NCBI GenBank assembly: GCA_963829965.1
Contig: CAWHLK010000062.1
Location: 62,001 to 126,000, forward strand
Source of the DNA: DASXZH01 sp963829965
Lineage (GTDB): Bacteria > Armatimonadota > Fimbriimonadia > Fimbriimonadales > Fimbriimonadaceae
Reading direction: 5' to 3'
DNA length: 64,000 nucleotides
Shown here one piece after another: positions 27,845 through 37,304 of this stretch; position 1 is the stretch's first letter; every line of letters starts with the position of its first letter. Made by a program: the position numbers and the translations under genes. The notes below the pieces were generated by a model that was not told where the DNA came from, searched no databases, and saw only the letters and a list, made by a program, of their open reading frames with translations.

Positions 27845-28057
27845 GATTGTTGCGGAAGTGGCAGCACGGCTTGATCAACTTAGCATTCGCTATGCCGTAG
27901 GCGGGTTAGCGATAGACAATGGAACGATATACTGAGCGTTCTCGAGGGCATGGCGCAAGGATTGGACCAAGCCTATCTCCACGATTGGTGCGTCCATTTC
28001 GGAGTTTTTGAACTCCTCGAAGATGCCCTCGCCGAAGCTGCAGAGACAAACATCTAG
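27831..28057 (+). pseudogene. Nucleotidyltransferase (AbiEii-like) with internal deletion
   Basis: ATG 27831 gives MTVLEIVAEVAARLDQLSIR then YAVGG, the start of a minimal nucleotidyltransferase just before the GSxxS..DxD active site. The frame ends soon after. In another frame the C-terminal part follows directly: SDRQWNDILSVLEGMAQGLD, AYLHDWCVHFGVFELLEDAL, stop TAG 28055-28057. The ~100-130 central residues including the catalytic motif are missing at the junction near 27905. This is more than an indel error: it is a real deletion, so the gene is dead. Confidence 0.7.
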
Positions 28058-28203
28058 CCCCTATGCCGGGCCGGCAAGTGGCACCGAATCAATCTATCCG
28101 GAGTCGAAAAGAGTAGGAGCATTGCGTCAAGACGATGCCTTGGCATCTTTTGAAAAGCAACGATTCGGGCCAACAGTTCGGATCTCACAGGGAGAGTAGA
28201 AAC

Positions 28204-29930
28204 ATGAAACATTTGAACGGAAGGCGAATCGCGGCACTGGCCGGATCGCTGATATTGGCGCAAGCTGTCTGCGCTCAAAACTCACAAGGGATCACGGTTG
28301 ACGTTAACGGTCAGCCCGTCAGTTTTCAAAATGCCCAGCCTCAAATGATTGGCAATCGGGTGATGATCCCTCTTCGAGGAGTGCTGGAACAGCTTGGGGC
28401 AAATGTGAGCTGGGATCAGGCCTCTCAAATGGTCACCGCAACCGGTAACGGAACGACGATCATGCTGCACATTGGCGATACTAACGCCAAAGTCAACGGC
28501 CAAAGCGTCCCCCTGGACCAGCCGGCGGTTCTGATGGGCGGGACGACTCTGGTTCCACTGCGGTTTATGAGCCAAACCTTTGGCGCAAGCGTCCAGTGGG
28601 ACGGAGCTAGCCAAACCGTCAACATCCAAGAGGCAAACGCGCAAACCAGTCAGCCCAACATCGCGCAGGCTGATAACAGCCAGACCCAAGGCACCCAGGT
28701 GGTGCAAACGACCGCGACCCTGCAAACGGCGAACCCTACGCAACCGCTGAAGTTCCATGACGATCTGCAAGGCTGGACCAACAACAAATCGATCCATTTC
28801 GTATTGGACGGAACGCCAGGCGGTCAAGCGGTGGTGATCCTTCCCGGCCTGTCCACCAACATCAACATGCAGGAAACTTCCCCCGGCCACTACGAAGCAA
28901 CTTGGACTCCGGATGCTTCTGCCCCCATCGCCGTGCAAGAGGGCTACAGCGGTAGCAAGGCTTACATTGAACGGTCTTAACTACTATTCGACCACTCTGA
29001 ACAACCTCAACATCGACAACACTCCACCCACGATAACGGTGGAATCGCCGATGCCCGATACCGTAATCAGCGGCTTCATGCCTCAGATCGTTGCACGGCT
29101 CTACGATTCGGGTAGCGGCGTAGACCCAAGTTCCGTATCCGTGAAACTGAACGGGAACGACGTCACGGGCAACGCGAAGATCACCCAAAACCTGGTTTCG
29201 TATAACTTGCCGGACCAACTAGCTCCCGGCCAGTACAGTGTGTCGCTCACCGCCTCTGACAAGGCCGGCAATGTGACTCACAAGGACTGGAAATTCTCGA
29301 TCACTGGAACGAGCATGACTTCCGACTTTGTGCATACAGGCAGGGACACGCTTCGGAGTGGCGACACTATTCATTTCTCGCTCAAGGCGCCTCCGGGATC
29401 GCAGGTCACTGCTTTCTTCGGAAATGGCCGCTCGCTCAATTTGACCGAGTCTTCGCCGGGCGTCTTTACCGGAGACTATACGGTGGGGCGAAGAGACTAC
29501 TTCTACGGCCAGCCGGTCACCGCTTCGATCACTCCGCCGAACGGAACTGCCTATACCATCCGCGCCGCGGATCGAATGGGCATTTCCGCCAACCTCCCGC
29601 CCGATTCGATCGTGCCGGTTATCTCGTCCCCGTTGGCGTCCCCAGGCCATTACAGATCCATTGGTCATAGTGGGGACGGCGCCGCCAACCAGCACGTTGA
29701 ATATCCATGTCTCCTATGAGCGGATATTAGATCGACACGAATCGACCCATGGCGAAATCGCAGACTTGGCAGTTGCGGCCGATTCCGCAGGCAACTTCCA
29801 GACTCCGCCGATCCACGTGGGACAATGGCTGACCGATAGGAACACCGTGTTCCACATCCGGGCAACGGTTACGCTTCCAGATGGCACCGTTTCGTCGGTG
29901 GCTGAAATGCGGATTCACCAGAGTCTGTAA
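28204..29930 (+). CDS. Secreted copper-amine-oxidase-like stalk domain protein with Ig-like repeats, two apparent frameshifts
   Basis: ATG 28204 follows AGGGAGAG, a good RBS. Signal peptide ~1-25 (IAALAGSLILAQAVCA). Residues ~30-140 hold two copies of the stalk domain of copper-amine-oxidase type (MIGNRVMIPLRGVLEQLGAN, GTTLVPLRFMSQTFGASVQW), then Ig-like folds (TPPTITVESPMPDTVISGF, GVDPSSVSVKLNGNDVTG, QYSVSLTASDKAGNVTHKDW). Breaks near 28935 and 29625. Stalk domains occur in cell-wall-associated proteins of Firmicutes and related phyla. No copper-binding catalytic domain is present, so it is not an amine oxidase. Confidence 0.83.
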
Positions 29931-29942
29931 TACCTAAGAGTT

Positions 29943-29985
29943 TTTCTGCGGCTGGTCCCTAGTAATCGGAGGCTGGTCGCAGAAA
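29943..29985. repeat. Inverted repeat TTTCTGCG...CGCAGAAA after the stalk protein gene
   Basis: Perfect 8-bp arms, 27 nt apart, starting 13 nt past the stop. The enclosed sequence holds a direct repeat GGCTGGTC. Possible terminator of the plus-strand gene; the T tract is weak (ACCTTTTGG). Confidence 0.4.
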
Positions 29986-30088
29986 TTACCTTTTGGGCTC
30001 TAGTGAGCCGATCTTCTTTGATTTTGCCGTTCTTTTCGGGCCCGCGGAATCACTAATAACATTAGGGTGTGGGGGTAATTGCGACTGT

Positions 30089-30111
30089 GGTTTCCTCTGA
30101 TTAAGGAAACC
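30089..30111. repeat. Perfect palindromic hairpin between convergent genes
   Basis: GGTTTCCT-7 nt-AGGAAACC, 18 nt before the end of the converging deacetylase gene. Without a T tract on either strand it is not a classical terminator; a processing or bidirectional stop element is possible. Confidence 0.45.
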
Positions 30112-30128
30112 CGGAATACCAGATATTT

Positions 30129-31052
30129 TCAGCCTTTCGGCTTGGCTGCCGGGGACTTCGAAGTCGGAGATTTGGCTACAACTGCGCCGGCTTTAGGATT
30201 CTCAACCGGCGGGGGCACGGGCGGATTCGTTCCCGCCGGGTAAGCGCCCGCGTTGGTAGGAATATTCACCGGATCGGGAAGATGTGACAGCATCTGGCTG
30301 ATCGTCACGAACTTGTAGCCCTGGGCTCTCAGTTTGTCGATAATGACTGGCAAAGCTCTAGCCGTATCAGGGGCATCGTGGATCAAAATGATGCCGCCGT
30401 TATCCGCTTCTTTAATGACTCTGTCCGCAACAACCTCAGGAGAAACTTCATGGGCCTGGGCTAAATCAATGTAGTCCTTGGCGGCTGAGGTCCAGTTCAC
30501 CATGATGTACCCGAGCTTTTTCACTTCATCCAACACGGTGTCGTTAAAGTTCATGCCCGGCGGTCGCATTAAATAGAGTTTGCGTCCTGTCGCTTTGTTA
30601 AAGTTCTGCTCGCAGAACTCTAACTCTTTCGCCATTTGATCCGGCCGCAACGTCGTCAGTCGCAAATGGTCTTGGGTGTGGTTTCCCACTTCGTTGCCCT
30701 CGTTGACCATCCTCCAAGCCAGGTCTGGTCGTTGCTTAACGCGTTTACCAACCGGAAAGAAAGTCGCATGAACTCCTTTTTCTTTCAGGATGTCGAGGAT
30801 CGCGGCACACGATTGCGGATGGGGACCATCGTCGATCGTTATGGCGATTTCCTTTAGATCGGGATTCCCGTGCTTAAGCATGCGCGCGTTCGGCGCATAA
30901 AGATTCGTGTGAGTGATGACAGCGGTCCAATAAGCCCGGCTGAGCAAGTTATGGATGCCGCCAACCTTGATGCGGAGATCGTTGACCTTCCATCCGGCGC
31001 CAATAAGGACGAGACCGACAATGCTCAAAACGGCTATTTTTCGCTTAGTCAT
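30129..31052 (-). CDS. Membrane-anchored polysaccharide deacetylase (NodB, CE4)
   Basis: About 307 residues from ATG 31052. Signal anchor ~5-22 (IAVLSIVGLVLIGAGW). NodB domain ~70-265 with the CE4 motifs ITIDDGPHP (Asp pair), HTQDHLR (metal histidines), RPPGMNFN and LIHDAP. It probably removes acetyl groups from peptidoglycan or another N-acetylated glycan outside the membrane. C-terminal ~45 residues are a Pro/Ala/Lys-rich tail (PPVPPPVENPKAGAVVAKSP) that may lie in the wall. Second NodB domain of the window after the fusion at 10795-14337. Confidence 0.9.
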   Translation of the reverse strand: MTKRKIAVLSIVGLVLIGAGWKVNDLRIKVGGIHNLLSRAYWTAVITHTNLYAPNARMLKHGNPDLKEIAITIDDGPHPQSCAAILDILKEKGVHATFFPVGKRVKQRPDLAWRMVNEGNEVGNHTQDHLRLTTLRPDQMAKELEFCEQNFNKATGRKLYLMRPPGMNFNDTVLDEVKKLGYIMVNWTSAAKDYIDLAQAHEVSPEVVADRVIKEADNGGIILIHDAPDTARALPVIIDKLRAQGYKFVTISQMLSHLPDPVNIPTNAGAYPAGTNPPVPPPVENPKAGAVVAKSPTSKSPAAKPKG

Positions 31053-31111
31053 TGTTTGAAAAGCGCCCGAGCCTAGAAAGCCCAACGATCTGAGAACGGC
31101 CCTTGAACCGC

Positions 31112-31369
31112 TTACTTCTTGCCCTGATTCTGCATCTGGTTGCCGTAGCGGCGCATGAACTTCTCAACGCGGCCGGCAGTATCAACCAAGCGCTTGGTGC
31201 CAGTGTAGAAAGGGTGGCTGAAAGCACTGATGTCGACGTTCACAACATAATGTGCCACGCCATCTATCTCTCGAGTTTGATTCGACTTTGCCGTGGAGAC
31301 GCCCGTCCATTCGTGCTCGCCATCGACGAATAAGACCGGATAGCTCTTTGGATGAATCTCTGCTTTCAT
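31112..31369 (-). CDS. rpmE2: 50S ribosomal protein L31 type B
   Basis: 85 residues, ATG 31369. MKAEIHPKSYPVLFVDGEHE and SAFSHPFYTGTKRLVDTAGRVEK follow the L31 pattern. The four zinc-binding cysteines of type A are absent, which defines the zinc-independent type B form. L31 bridges the subunits. Type B copies are in many bacteria induced by zinc shortage through Zur; no Zur box could be recognised here. Confidence 0.95.
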   Translation of the reverse strand: MKAEIHPKSYPVLFVDGEHEWTGVSTAKSNQTREIDGVAHYVVNVDISAFSHPFYTGTKRLVDTAGRVEKFMRRYGNQMQNQGKK

Positions 31370-31535
31370 TTCGCCAATTATTGCACATTTCGCGCCAAAC
31401 AGATTCGAAACTGATTTGGAAAGGCTATGCGAACGTTACGCACTCGTGATCCTGTCAGTCTAGATGTAGGCGCAAAGCGGCGACTATGGCAAGTTGTTCA
31501 GTGAGGGCGATGGACGTTGAAGGAGAGAGAAAGGA

Positions 31536-32159
31536 ATGTCCACATCACCGACAATCGATACCAATCAGAAAGCCAGGTTCGATGGCCTTATGGAGCAAAG
31601 CTACAAAAGGGTCTTCAGCATGGCCTACCGTCTTGCTGGCAACAGAACAGACGCAGAGGACCTAACCCAAGAAGCATTCTATCGAGCTTATAGGAGCTTT
31701 GAGGACTACGAAGGCGACAAGCCCTTCGAGAATTGGATATTCAGAATAGCCACGCGCCTGTTCCTGGATATGCTGCGCAATCGAAAGCGAAGGGTCAGGG
31801 CCGTCTCTCTGGATTCGCCCATTCCCCGCGAGCGTTCGGACGGGACCATTTTGCTGGATCTCCCGGATCGAGCGCCAACCCCGGAGCACGAGCTGCTTGG
31901 AGGCATGTTGAGCGAGGATCTAAACTACGCCATGATGACGCTGACCAAGGAGCAGCGAATGCTCGTTGTGCTTGCGGACGTTGAATGCTGGCCCTATAAG
32001 GACATTGCTGACGCGTTGGACAAGCCGGTTGGCACCATCAGGTCTCGCTTGCACCGGACTCACCGCTTGTTGAGAACCAGACTTGAGATGATCGAGCGAG
32101 AGAAGGACGGCTCAATTCCCCTGGTCAAACTCCGGTTGCGGCCGACAATGGCCCAATAA
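31536..32159 (+). CDS. ECF-family RNA polymerase sigma factor
   Basis: 207 residues. Region 2 at ~15-85 (SYKRVFSMAYRLAGNRTDAE, DLTQEAFYRAYRSF, FENWIFRIATRLFLDMLR) and region 4 at ~130-190 (LTKEQRMLVVLADVECWPYK, GTIRSRLHRTHRLL). RBS GGAGAGAGAAAGG lies just before ATG 31536. No anti-sigma factor follows; the next gene, alr, is convergent. Control must therefore be at a distance or transcriptional. The target regulon cannot be read from sequence. Confidence 0.92.
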   Translation: MSTSPTIDTNQKARFDGLMEQSYKRVFSMAYRLAGNRTDAEDLTQEAFYRAYRSFEDYEGDKPFENWIFRIATRLFLDMLRNRKRRVRAVSLDSPIPRERSDGTILLDLPDRAPTPEHELLGGMLSEDLNYAMMTLTKEQRMLVVLADVECWPYKDIADALDKPVGTIRSRLHRTHRLLRTRLEMIEREKDGSIPLVKLRLRPTMAQ

Positions 32160-32176
32160 GCTACCTTACGAGAAGT

Positions 32177-33337
32177 TCATATTCTTGCCAAGTCGGGCTC
32201 TCTCATCAAGATCGTCCGAACGGTTTGGTCTGTAACCGCGAACGGGTCGTTGATGTAAGTTCTCGGCAACGCAAGGCCAAAGCGCGTGAGAATCTCGTGG
32301 TGCCGGATTCTGGCAGCATTTGCCAAATCCGGCACTTTGATCGATTCCTCAATTCCTTCACTGCTCGTTTGTTTGCCCACCACCGTAACGGTGGTTCCTC
32401 GCCGGCCGGGTAGGTCAGTGAGGTCGATCACGCTTAGGTTCATGCAGATTTGGCCCAAGATGGGAGTTCGATGGCCCTCCACCAACACACTGGCCTTACC
32501 CGTTAGCGCTTGGCTTAGACCCTCGGCATAACCAATGCCGATCACGCCAATTTCCATGTCGCGCGGCGCTACAAAAAGCCTGTTATAACTGACCCCTTCG
32601 CCCGCTCTCACCTTCTTTCGCTGGATGATCACGGACTTGCATTCCAAACTGGGCTTCAAACCGGGAACTACGGGATCTACTCCATACAAAGCCAGCCCCA
32701 AGCGAACGGCGTTAAAGAAGCCTTCTCGAAAGTCGGTAAGGGCATGGCTGTTAGCAAAATGCAAGGGCAGCTTCTGCTCCCCATTCCATGTAGCTCTTAA
32801 CAACTCTTCAAACCGAATGAGTTGGCCCAGATTCTCTTTCCGATCCGAAGACGTGGACAGGTGGGAGTAAACCGCCTCCATTCGCAGGTGCGGAAACGCC
32901 TCGTGGTTCGTGAGCAGGTATTCCGCCTCTTCAGGCTGTAAACCAAGCCGGTTCAGCCCCGTCTCTATCTTTAGATGCACGATCGCCCGTTTGCCGAGTT
33001 TGGCGGCAGCCTCTTCGTAAATACGGGCGAGTTCGATATCAAAAAGGCTTAGAACAAATCCGCACGCGATAGCGTCGGATATCTCCTGGTCATCCATGTA
33101 CCCCATGACCAGAACGGGCAGCGCCGTAACTTTGCGGACGCGCATCGCTTCATCCAAGGAGATAACGGCAAAGGCTAAAATGCCCTTTTTCTCCAAAACT
33201 TTGACAATCGCCTCAATGCCGTGTCCATAGGCATCGGACTTAACGACCGCGATGATTCCCGTCTTCCCTAAGTGCGCCTTAAGCACGTCGCAGTTGCTGG
33301 CAACAACGCCCAGGTCGATCTCAAGCCAAGCTCTCAT
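32177..33337 (-). CDS. alr: Alanine racemase
   Basis: 386 residues, full length. PLP-lysine motif AVVKSDAYGHG at ~30-40; second active-site region EGVSYNRLFVA with the catalytic Tyr ~265; IGIGYAEGL and GQICMNLSVIDLTDL follow family sites. It makes D-alanine for peptidoglycan. It ends 18 nt from the converging ECF sigma gene. The last ~30 residues (YINDPFAVTDQTVRTILMRE) are longer than in most homologues but unremarkable. Confidence 0.96.
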   Translation of the reverse strand: MRAWLEIDLGVVASNCDVLKAHLGKTGIIAVVKSDAYGHGIEAIVKVLEKKGILAFAVISLDEAMRVRKVTALPVLVMGYMDDQEISDAIACGFVLSLFDIELARIYEEAAAKLGKRAIVHLKIETGLNRLGLQPEEAEYLLTNHEAFPHLRMEAVYSHLSTSSDRKENLGQLIRFEELLRATWNGEQKLPLHFANSHALTDFREGFFNAVRLGLALYGVDPVVPGLKPSLECKSVIIQRKKVRAGEGVSYNRLFVAPRDMEIGVIGIGYAEGLSQALTGKASVLVEGHRTPILGQICMNLSVIDLTDLPGRRGTTVTVVGKQTSSEGIEESIKVPDLANAARIRHHEILTRFGLALPRTYINDPFAVTDQTVRTILMREPDLARI

Positions 33338-33430
33338 ATTGTCCTCCGTGACAGGAACGATTGTGGCATGTAATTATCAGTCGTCTCAGAGTGTCCCGAA
33401 TCGTCGCCAGACTGCTAAAGAAATTCATAA

Positions 33431-33460
33431 AGCCCCCCCGGCCGGGTGGCCAGGAGGGCT
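33431..33460 (-). terminator. Terminator of the Ig-repeat protein gene
   Basis: On the minus strand AGCCCTCC-TGGCC-ACCC-GGCC-GGGGGGGCT followed by TTTATG: a long GC-rich stem with a short T run, about 27 nt after the stop at 33487. Confidence 0.65.
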
Positions 33461-33486
33461 GACGGGCGAGGTCTTGTCCGTTAAGT

Positions 33487-34704
33487 CTAGGGCACTATTG
33501 CCGGTCCCCCCGGATACACGGTGATCGCATAGGATTTAGTCACTCCTCCGAACGAGGCCGTGATCACCACCGTGGTGGCCGTGGTCACGGGAGACGTGGT
33601 AGCGGTTACGAAGCCGCCATAGTTGCCCGCCGGCACGGTTGCAAACATGGGCAGCTTGAGAACGCTGGGCGTATCACTGGTGAGAGTCACCGGAGCACCG
33701 GGAACCGCCGCGTATCCGTTCAGCCAAACCATGACCACTACCGACGCGCCTCCGCTTAGGTGGCCGGGGAACACATCTAGGCCATCAAGGGTAACTGGAA
33801 CCACGTTGACGGTAGTGTTCAGAGTCACCGTTCCTAGCGTCGCGGAAAGAACGACTTCCTCCGCAGAGGCGGTACTCAATACTCTGAAGCTCACCTGCTC
33901 GCTATCTGCACCCGGAGGTACGACCGTGGCGGACGCGATAATAACATCGGTATTGTTGCTGGCAAGGGCGACGCTCACGCCGCTTGGCCCCGCTGCGCCG
34001 TTCAAATGAATAGTCGCGGAACCGCTGCTGCCCGAGCGAACGGTTTTGGTCGCGTTGAACTCGCGCAACGAGGCGGCGGTAACCGTTAAGGTTTGAGAGA
34101 ACGACGCGGAACCCAAAGTTGCGGTTATCACTGCTGTTCCTGTCGCGTCCACTGCCGTTGTGCTGATGGCGAAACTTTCGCCATCGCCATCGGTGATGGT
34201 TACGCTGCCCGGCACTGAGGCCACACTTGAACTGCTGACAAGCGTAACCGTGACAGCGGCTTCCGCTTTTCCGGAAAGGTGAACGCGGCCAGAGTCCTTA
34301 TGGCCCCCAAGCACCGAATCGCAAGCCAAGGCAAGGCCCGCAAGCGTTGGGCTTGCTGGAAGTAAGTTTAGCGTTCCATTCACTGTTGAAGTTCCGAGAG
34401 TCGCGGTAACAGTGACCGGCTCCTCGGAAGTTACCGCGTTGGTGGTAAAAGTGAAGTCCCTGTCGTGGTGGGCCACCGCAATTGTCACGGAGGCCTCCGG
34501 GGTTAAGTCTGCGCTGCTGCTGCTAAGCGTAACCGTGTCACTTGCAGTAGCAGCAGCTGTAAGTCCCACATTTCCGCCAGAACTCGAACCGCCGACAACT
34601 CGTTCCGGCACATGAAGGCCGGCGAGCGTGTCTGTTTGAGCTCTGGCTAGTACGCCGACGGATGCCAGCACTACTAATAAGCTAACTCGAAAAACTGTTT
34701 TCAT
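33487..34704 (-). CDS. Secreted protein of tandem Ig-like repeats
   Basis: 405 residues. Signal peptide FRVSLLVVLASVGVLARA. The mature part is about four repeats of ~90-95 residues with a common rhythm: 'L..v..GG.s..g.V.L' then 'SSS....P.SVTI..GD' then 'AVITATLGSASFSQTLTV'. Repeat ends can be seen at ATLGTSTVNGTLNLLP, ATLGSASFSQTLTVTA, ATLGTVTLNTTVNVVP and ASFGGVTKSYAITVYP. Composition is very rich in Thr, Ser, Val and Ala. Likely a surface stalk or adhesin; no anchor or catalytic domain found. The gene copies nearby (34708-35065 and perhaps 39017-39175) look like decayed relatives. Confidence 0.82.
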   Translation of the reverse strand: MKTVFRVSLLVVLASVGVLARAQTDTLAGLHVPERVVGGSSSGGNVGLTAAATASDTVTLSSSSADLTPEASVTIAVAHHDRDFTFTTNAVTSEEPVTVTATLGTSTVNGTLNLLPASPTLAGLALACDSVLGGHKDSGRVHLSGKAEAAVTVTLVSSSSVASVPGSVTITDGDGESFAISTTAVDATGTAVITATLGSASFSQTLTVTAASLREFNATKTVRSGSSGSATIHLNGAAGPSGVSVALASNNTDVIIASATVVPPGADSEQVSFRVLSTASAEEVVLSATLGTVTLNTTVNVVPVTLDGLDVFPGHLSGGASVVVMVWLNGYAAVPGAPVTLTSDTPSVLKLPMFATVPAGNYGGFVTATTSPVTTATTVVITASFGGVTKSYAITVYPGGPAIVP

Positions 34705-34707
34705 TGG

Positions 34708-35065
34708 TCACCTGGAGGAGGGTTGAGTGATTGCGACACGCCGACGAAAATGCCTGTCGCAATTCCCCATCTTCCATTTGAGAAGCGGTGAGCAACTATG
34801 TTGATCTAACAGGGTTTTGCCCTCACGCGCATTCTGGTAAATCGCAGTGCACATGCAAGAAGGATCTCCCCTGACATCAGCAGGGGAGATTTCCACGAGC
34901 AGCAAACGGTCCAAAGGATTCGTGGGTGGCGCCAGAACAGTCACTGCGAACTGCCTGGTGACCCCGTTCATCGTTGCGGTGATAATCACCGTTGTCGCCT
35001 TGGTAACCGTTGTCGTGCTTGCCCTATCGAATCCACCATGCCATATTTCGCGGTAAGCGTCACCT
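34708..35065 (-). pseudogene. Truncated Ig-like repeat, remnant of a paralogue
   Basis: In one minus frame the sequence reads HGGFDRASTTTVTKATTVII then TATMNGVTRQFAVTV, which lines up with the last repeat of the gene downstream (YGGFVTATTSPVTTATTVVI, TASFGGVTKSYAITV). After this ~40-residue match an unrelated tail ends at 34708. No start codon or signal peptide. It looks like the C-terminal stub of a neighbouring repeat protein cut off when the CDF gene arrived. Confidence 0.55.
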
Positions 35066-35078
35066 TAGTGAAAGAAAA

Positions 35079-36002
35079 CTACTTCTGGCTCTTCTTAAGC
35101 TTGGCGGGGTCAAACGGGTCGACGTGGATAACGACCTCGGCGGGCGCCATTTCTTCACGGATCCGATGTTCCAATCTGTCGGCTACCTCGTGGGCTTCGA
35201 CAACCGTCCAATCCCTCGGCACCACGATATGAAGATCGATGTTGCGAACGCTTCCGGAATGGCGTGTCCGCAGCCTATGAAAGCTCACGATGTTGTGGTC
35301 GGCCGCTACGATTGCCCGAATTTGGGCCAAATCCTTTTCGGGAAGGCGAACATCGATGATTTCTTGGATCGCGCTGATTGCCAGCCTGAATGCGCCGTAA
35401 CAGAGCCAAACGGCAAGAATGATCGCGATGACCGGGTCGGCCGATTTGAGCCCGGTCTGCTGGGTAATGGCCAGTCCGGCGAATACACCAAGACTGGTAA
35501 TGAAATCGATCTGAAGGTGGCGCGCGTTCACATGAAGGGCCACGGAATCGGTTTCGACGCCGACCCTTTTGACATAGAGTGAAGCCAGAAGTGTAGCCAC
35601 CGCGCTGACTGCCATGAGAGCCAAGCCGATGCTGAGGGTTTTCACGTTGAGCGCGTGGTGGGATAAGAGACGGCTCACGGCCTCCGTGCCGATATAGATG
35701 ACGGCCACCAGGATCATAACCGCTTCCACGAAGCCCGTCAGGCTCTCTATTTTCCCGTGCCCGAAAGGATGGTCGTGATCCGGAGGAGCGCCCGCAACCC
35801 TCACGCTCACGTAAGTGAGAGAGGACGCGACGAGATCGGTTGCGCTGTGAACCGCGTCTGAAAGCAGACTGACCGAACCGGTCAAGAAAGCTCCGATAAG
35901 CTTTAACGCGGTAATGCAGAGATTGAGGAGGACGGAAGCTGTAGCTGCGCGGCGCTTGGCCAGAGATATCGCCGGGCCTTCGGTTCCTCGCTGTACTTGC
36001 AC
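35079..36002 (-). CDS. Cation diffusion facilitator family efflux transporter
   Basis: 307 residues, six predicted membrane helices in ~20-215, then a cytoplasmic ferredoxin-like domain. Metal-site motifs: SLLSDAVHSATDLVASSL in helix II and HVNARHLQIDFITSLGV in helix V; HPFGHGKIE follows helix II as in most CDF exporters. The C-terminal domain contains IDLHIVVPRDW and VVIHVDPFD. It exports divalent cations (Zn, Fe or Mn) by proton antiport; the metal cannot be read from sequence. Confidence 0.93.
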   Translation of the reverse strand: MQVQRGTEGPAISLAKRRAATASVLLNLCITALKLIGAFLTGSVSLLSDAVHSATDLVASSLTYVSVRVAGAPPDHDHPFGHGKIESLTGFVEAVMILVAVIYIGTEAVSRLLSHHALNVKTLSIGLALMAVSAVATLLASLYVKRVGVETDSVALHVNARHLQIDFITSLGVFAGLAITQQTGLKSADPVIAIILAVWLCYGAFRLAISAIQEIIDVRLPEKDLAQIRAIVAADHNIVSFHRLRTRHSGSVRNIDLHIVVPRDWTVVEAHEVADRLEHRIREEMAPAEVVIHVDPFDPAKLKKSQK

Positions 36003-36118
36003 CTAGTTGGAATTGTAGCTTGTGAACCTATCTCGCGGCTTTACCTGTTGGACATGAATGACTGGTCAGCCCAGCCGAACTCTTCAGTCCGGCTCTTACC
36101 TTTGCCCTTTACCAACGG

Positions 36119-37304
36119 CTAGGCTGCGTTAAGAATAAACCCGGGAAGCATTCGCTCTGTGAGAACCTTGTCCGCTTGGGAACTCAATACTACCGCTCGC
36201 TCCATCGTGTTTTCGAGTTCGCGCACATTGCCCGGCCATGCGTAACGCTGAAGGACCCCTAGCGCATCGCTTGAGATATCCAAGACCGTGCGACCGTTAT
36301 CGGCTGCGTACTTGGCCAGGAACATGCTCGCAAGCGGCTCAATATCCGCGGTCCGTTCCCGAAGAGGAGGGATATGAAGCTCTACAACCTGAAGCCGGTA
36401 CAACAGATCCAATCGGAAAATGCCCGCGTCAACTGCTTCTTTGAGATCCCGATTGGTTGCGGTGACGAGCCTGACATCCACTTTGGTTGGTTTGGAGGCG
36501 CCCAGACGCTCAAACTCTCTTTCCTGAAGTACGCGAAGCAACTTCACTTGAATAGACATCGGGACTTCGCCAATTTCGTCCAAGAACAAGGTTCCATCGT
36601 CAGCCAGTTCAAATCGGCCGGCTTTTGAACCTACCGCTCCGGTGAAGGCGCCCTTCTCATAGCCAAAAAGCTCGCTCTCCAACAAAGACTCCGGCAAAGC
36701 GGCGCAGGACACCGCGACAAACGCCTTTTCGCTTCTAGGAGAAGCTTTGTGGATGAGTTTTGCCATTACTTCCTTGCCCACGCCGCTTTCCCCAGTTATG
36801 AGAACGGTGGCGCGTGAATCGGCAACCTGGCAAGCCATGTCGTAAACCTGCTTCATCGGCTCGGAAATCGCGATGAACTGACCTTTGGGCACCGCCGCCT
36901 TTCGGGCAGCTTTAGCAACCGGCCCTTCATGATGGCCGGTAGAAAGCGCGTTGGCAACCACCTTTTTGAGCACTTCAAGGTCAAACGGCTTTGTCACGTA
37001 CTCAAATGCCCCGTCTCTGATAGCTTGCACGGCCTGAGGGATCGTACCGTAGGCAGTAATAATCACGACCGGCAAAAATGGGTATCCAGCCTTGATCTCT
37101 CTAAGCAGATCGTAGCCGCTGCGGCCCGGCATAGTCACGTCGGTGACGACGCAATCCAACTCTTCGCTCTTGACAATGGAGATCGCCTGTTTCTGCGTCC
37201 TCGGCGACCAAGGGAACGTAGCCCACTTTTTCAAATGCCACTTGCAAGATGCGACGGATGCTGGGCTCGTCGTCAACGATTAGAATTCTGGATTTGTTTT
37301 TCAT
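36119..37304 (-). CDS. Sigma-54-dependent response regulator lacking a DNA-binding domain, one apparent frameshift
   Basis: ATG 37304 overlaps the kinase stop as ATGA. Receiver domain ~1-120: ILIVDDEPSIRRILQVAF, phospho-acceptor in CVVTDVTMPG, VTKPFDLE; a shift near 37195 breaks it. AAA+ domain ~145-385: Walker A GESGVGKEV, ELFGYEKGAFTGAV (sigma-54-contacting GAFTGA), LFLDEIGEVP, RYAWPGNVRELENTMERAV. The protein stops 26 residues later (LTERMLPGFILNAA), and no Fis-type HTH is found in any frame beyond it. NtrC-family members without this domain exist (Helicobacter FlgR) and activate from solution. A role in flagellar transcription is possible but unproven. Confidence 0.87.
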
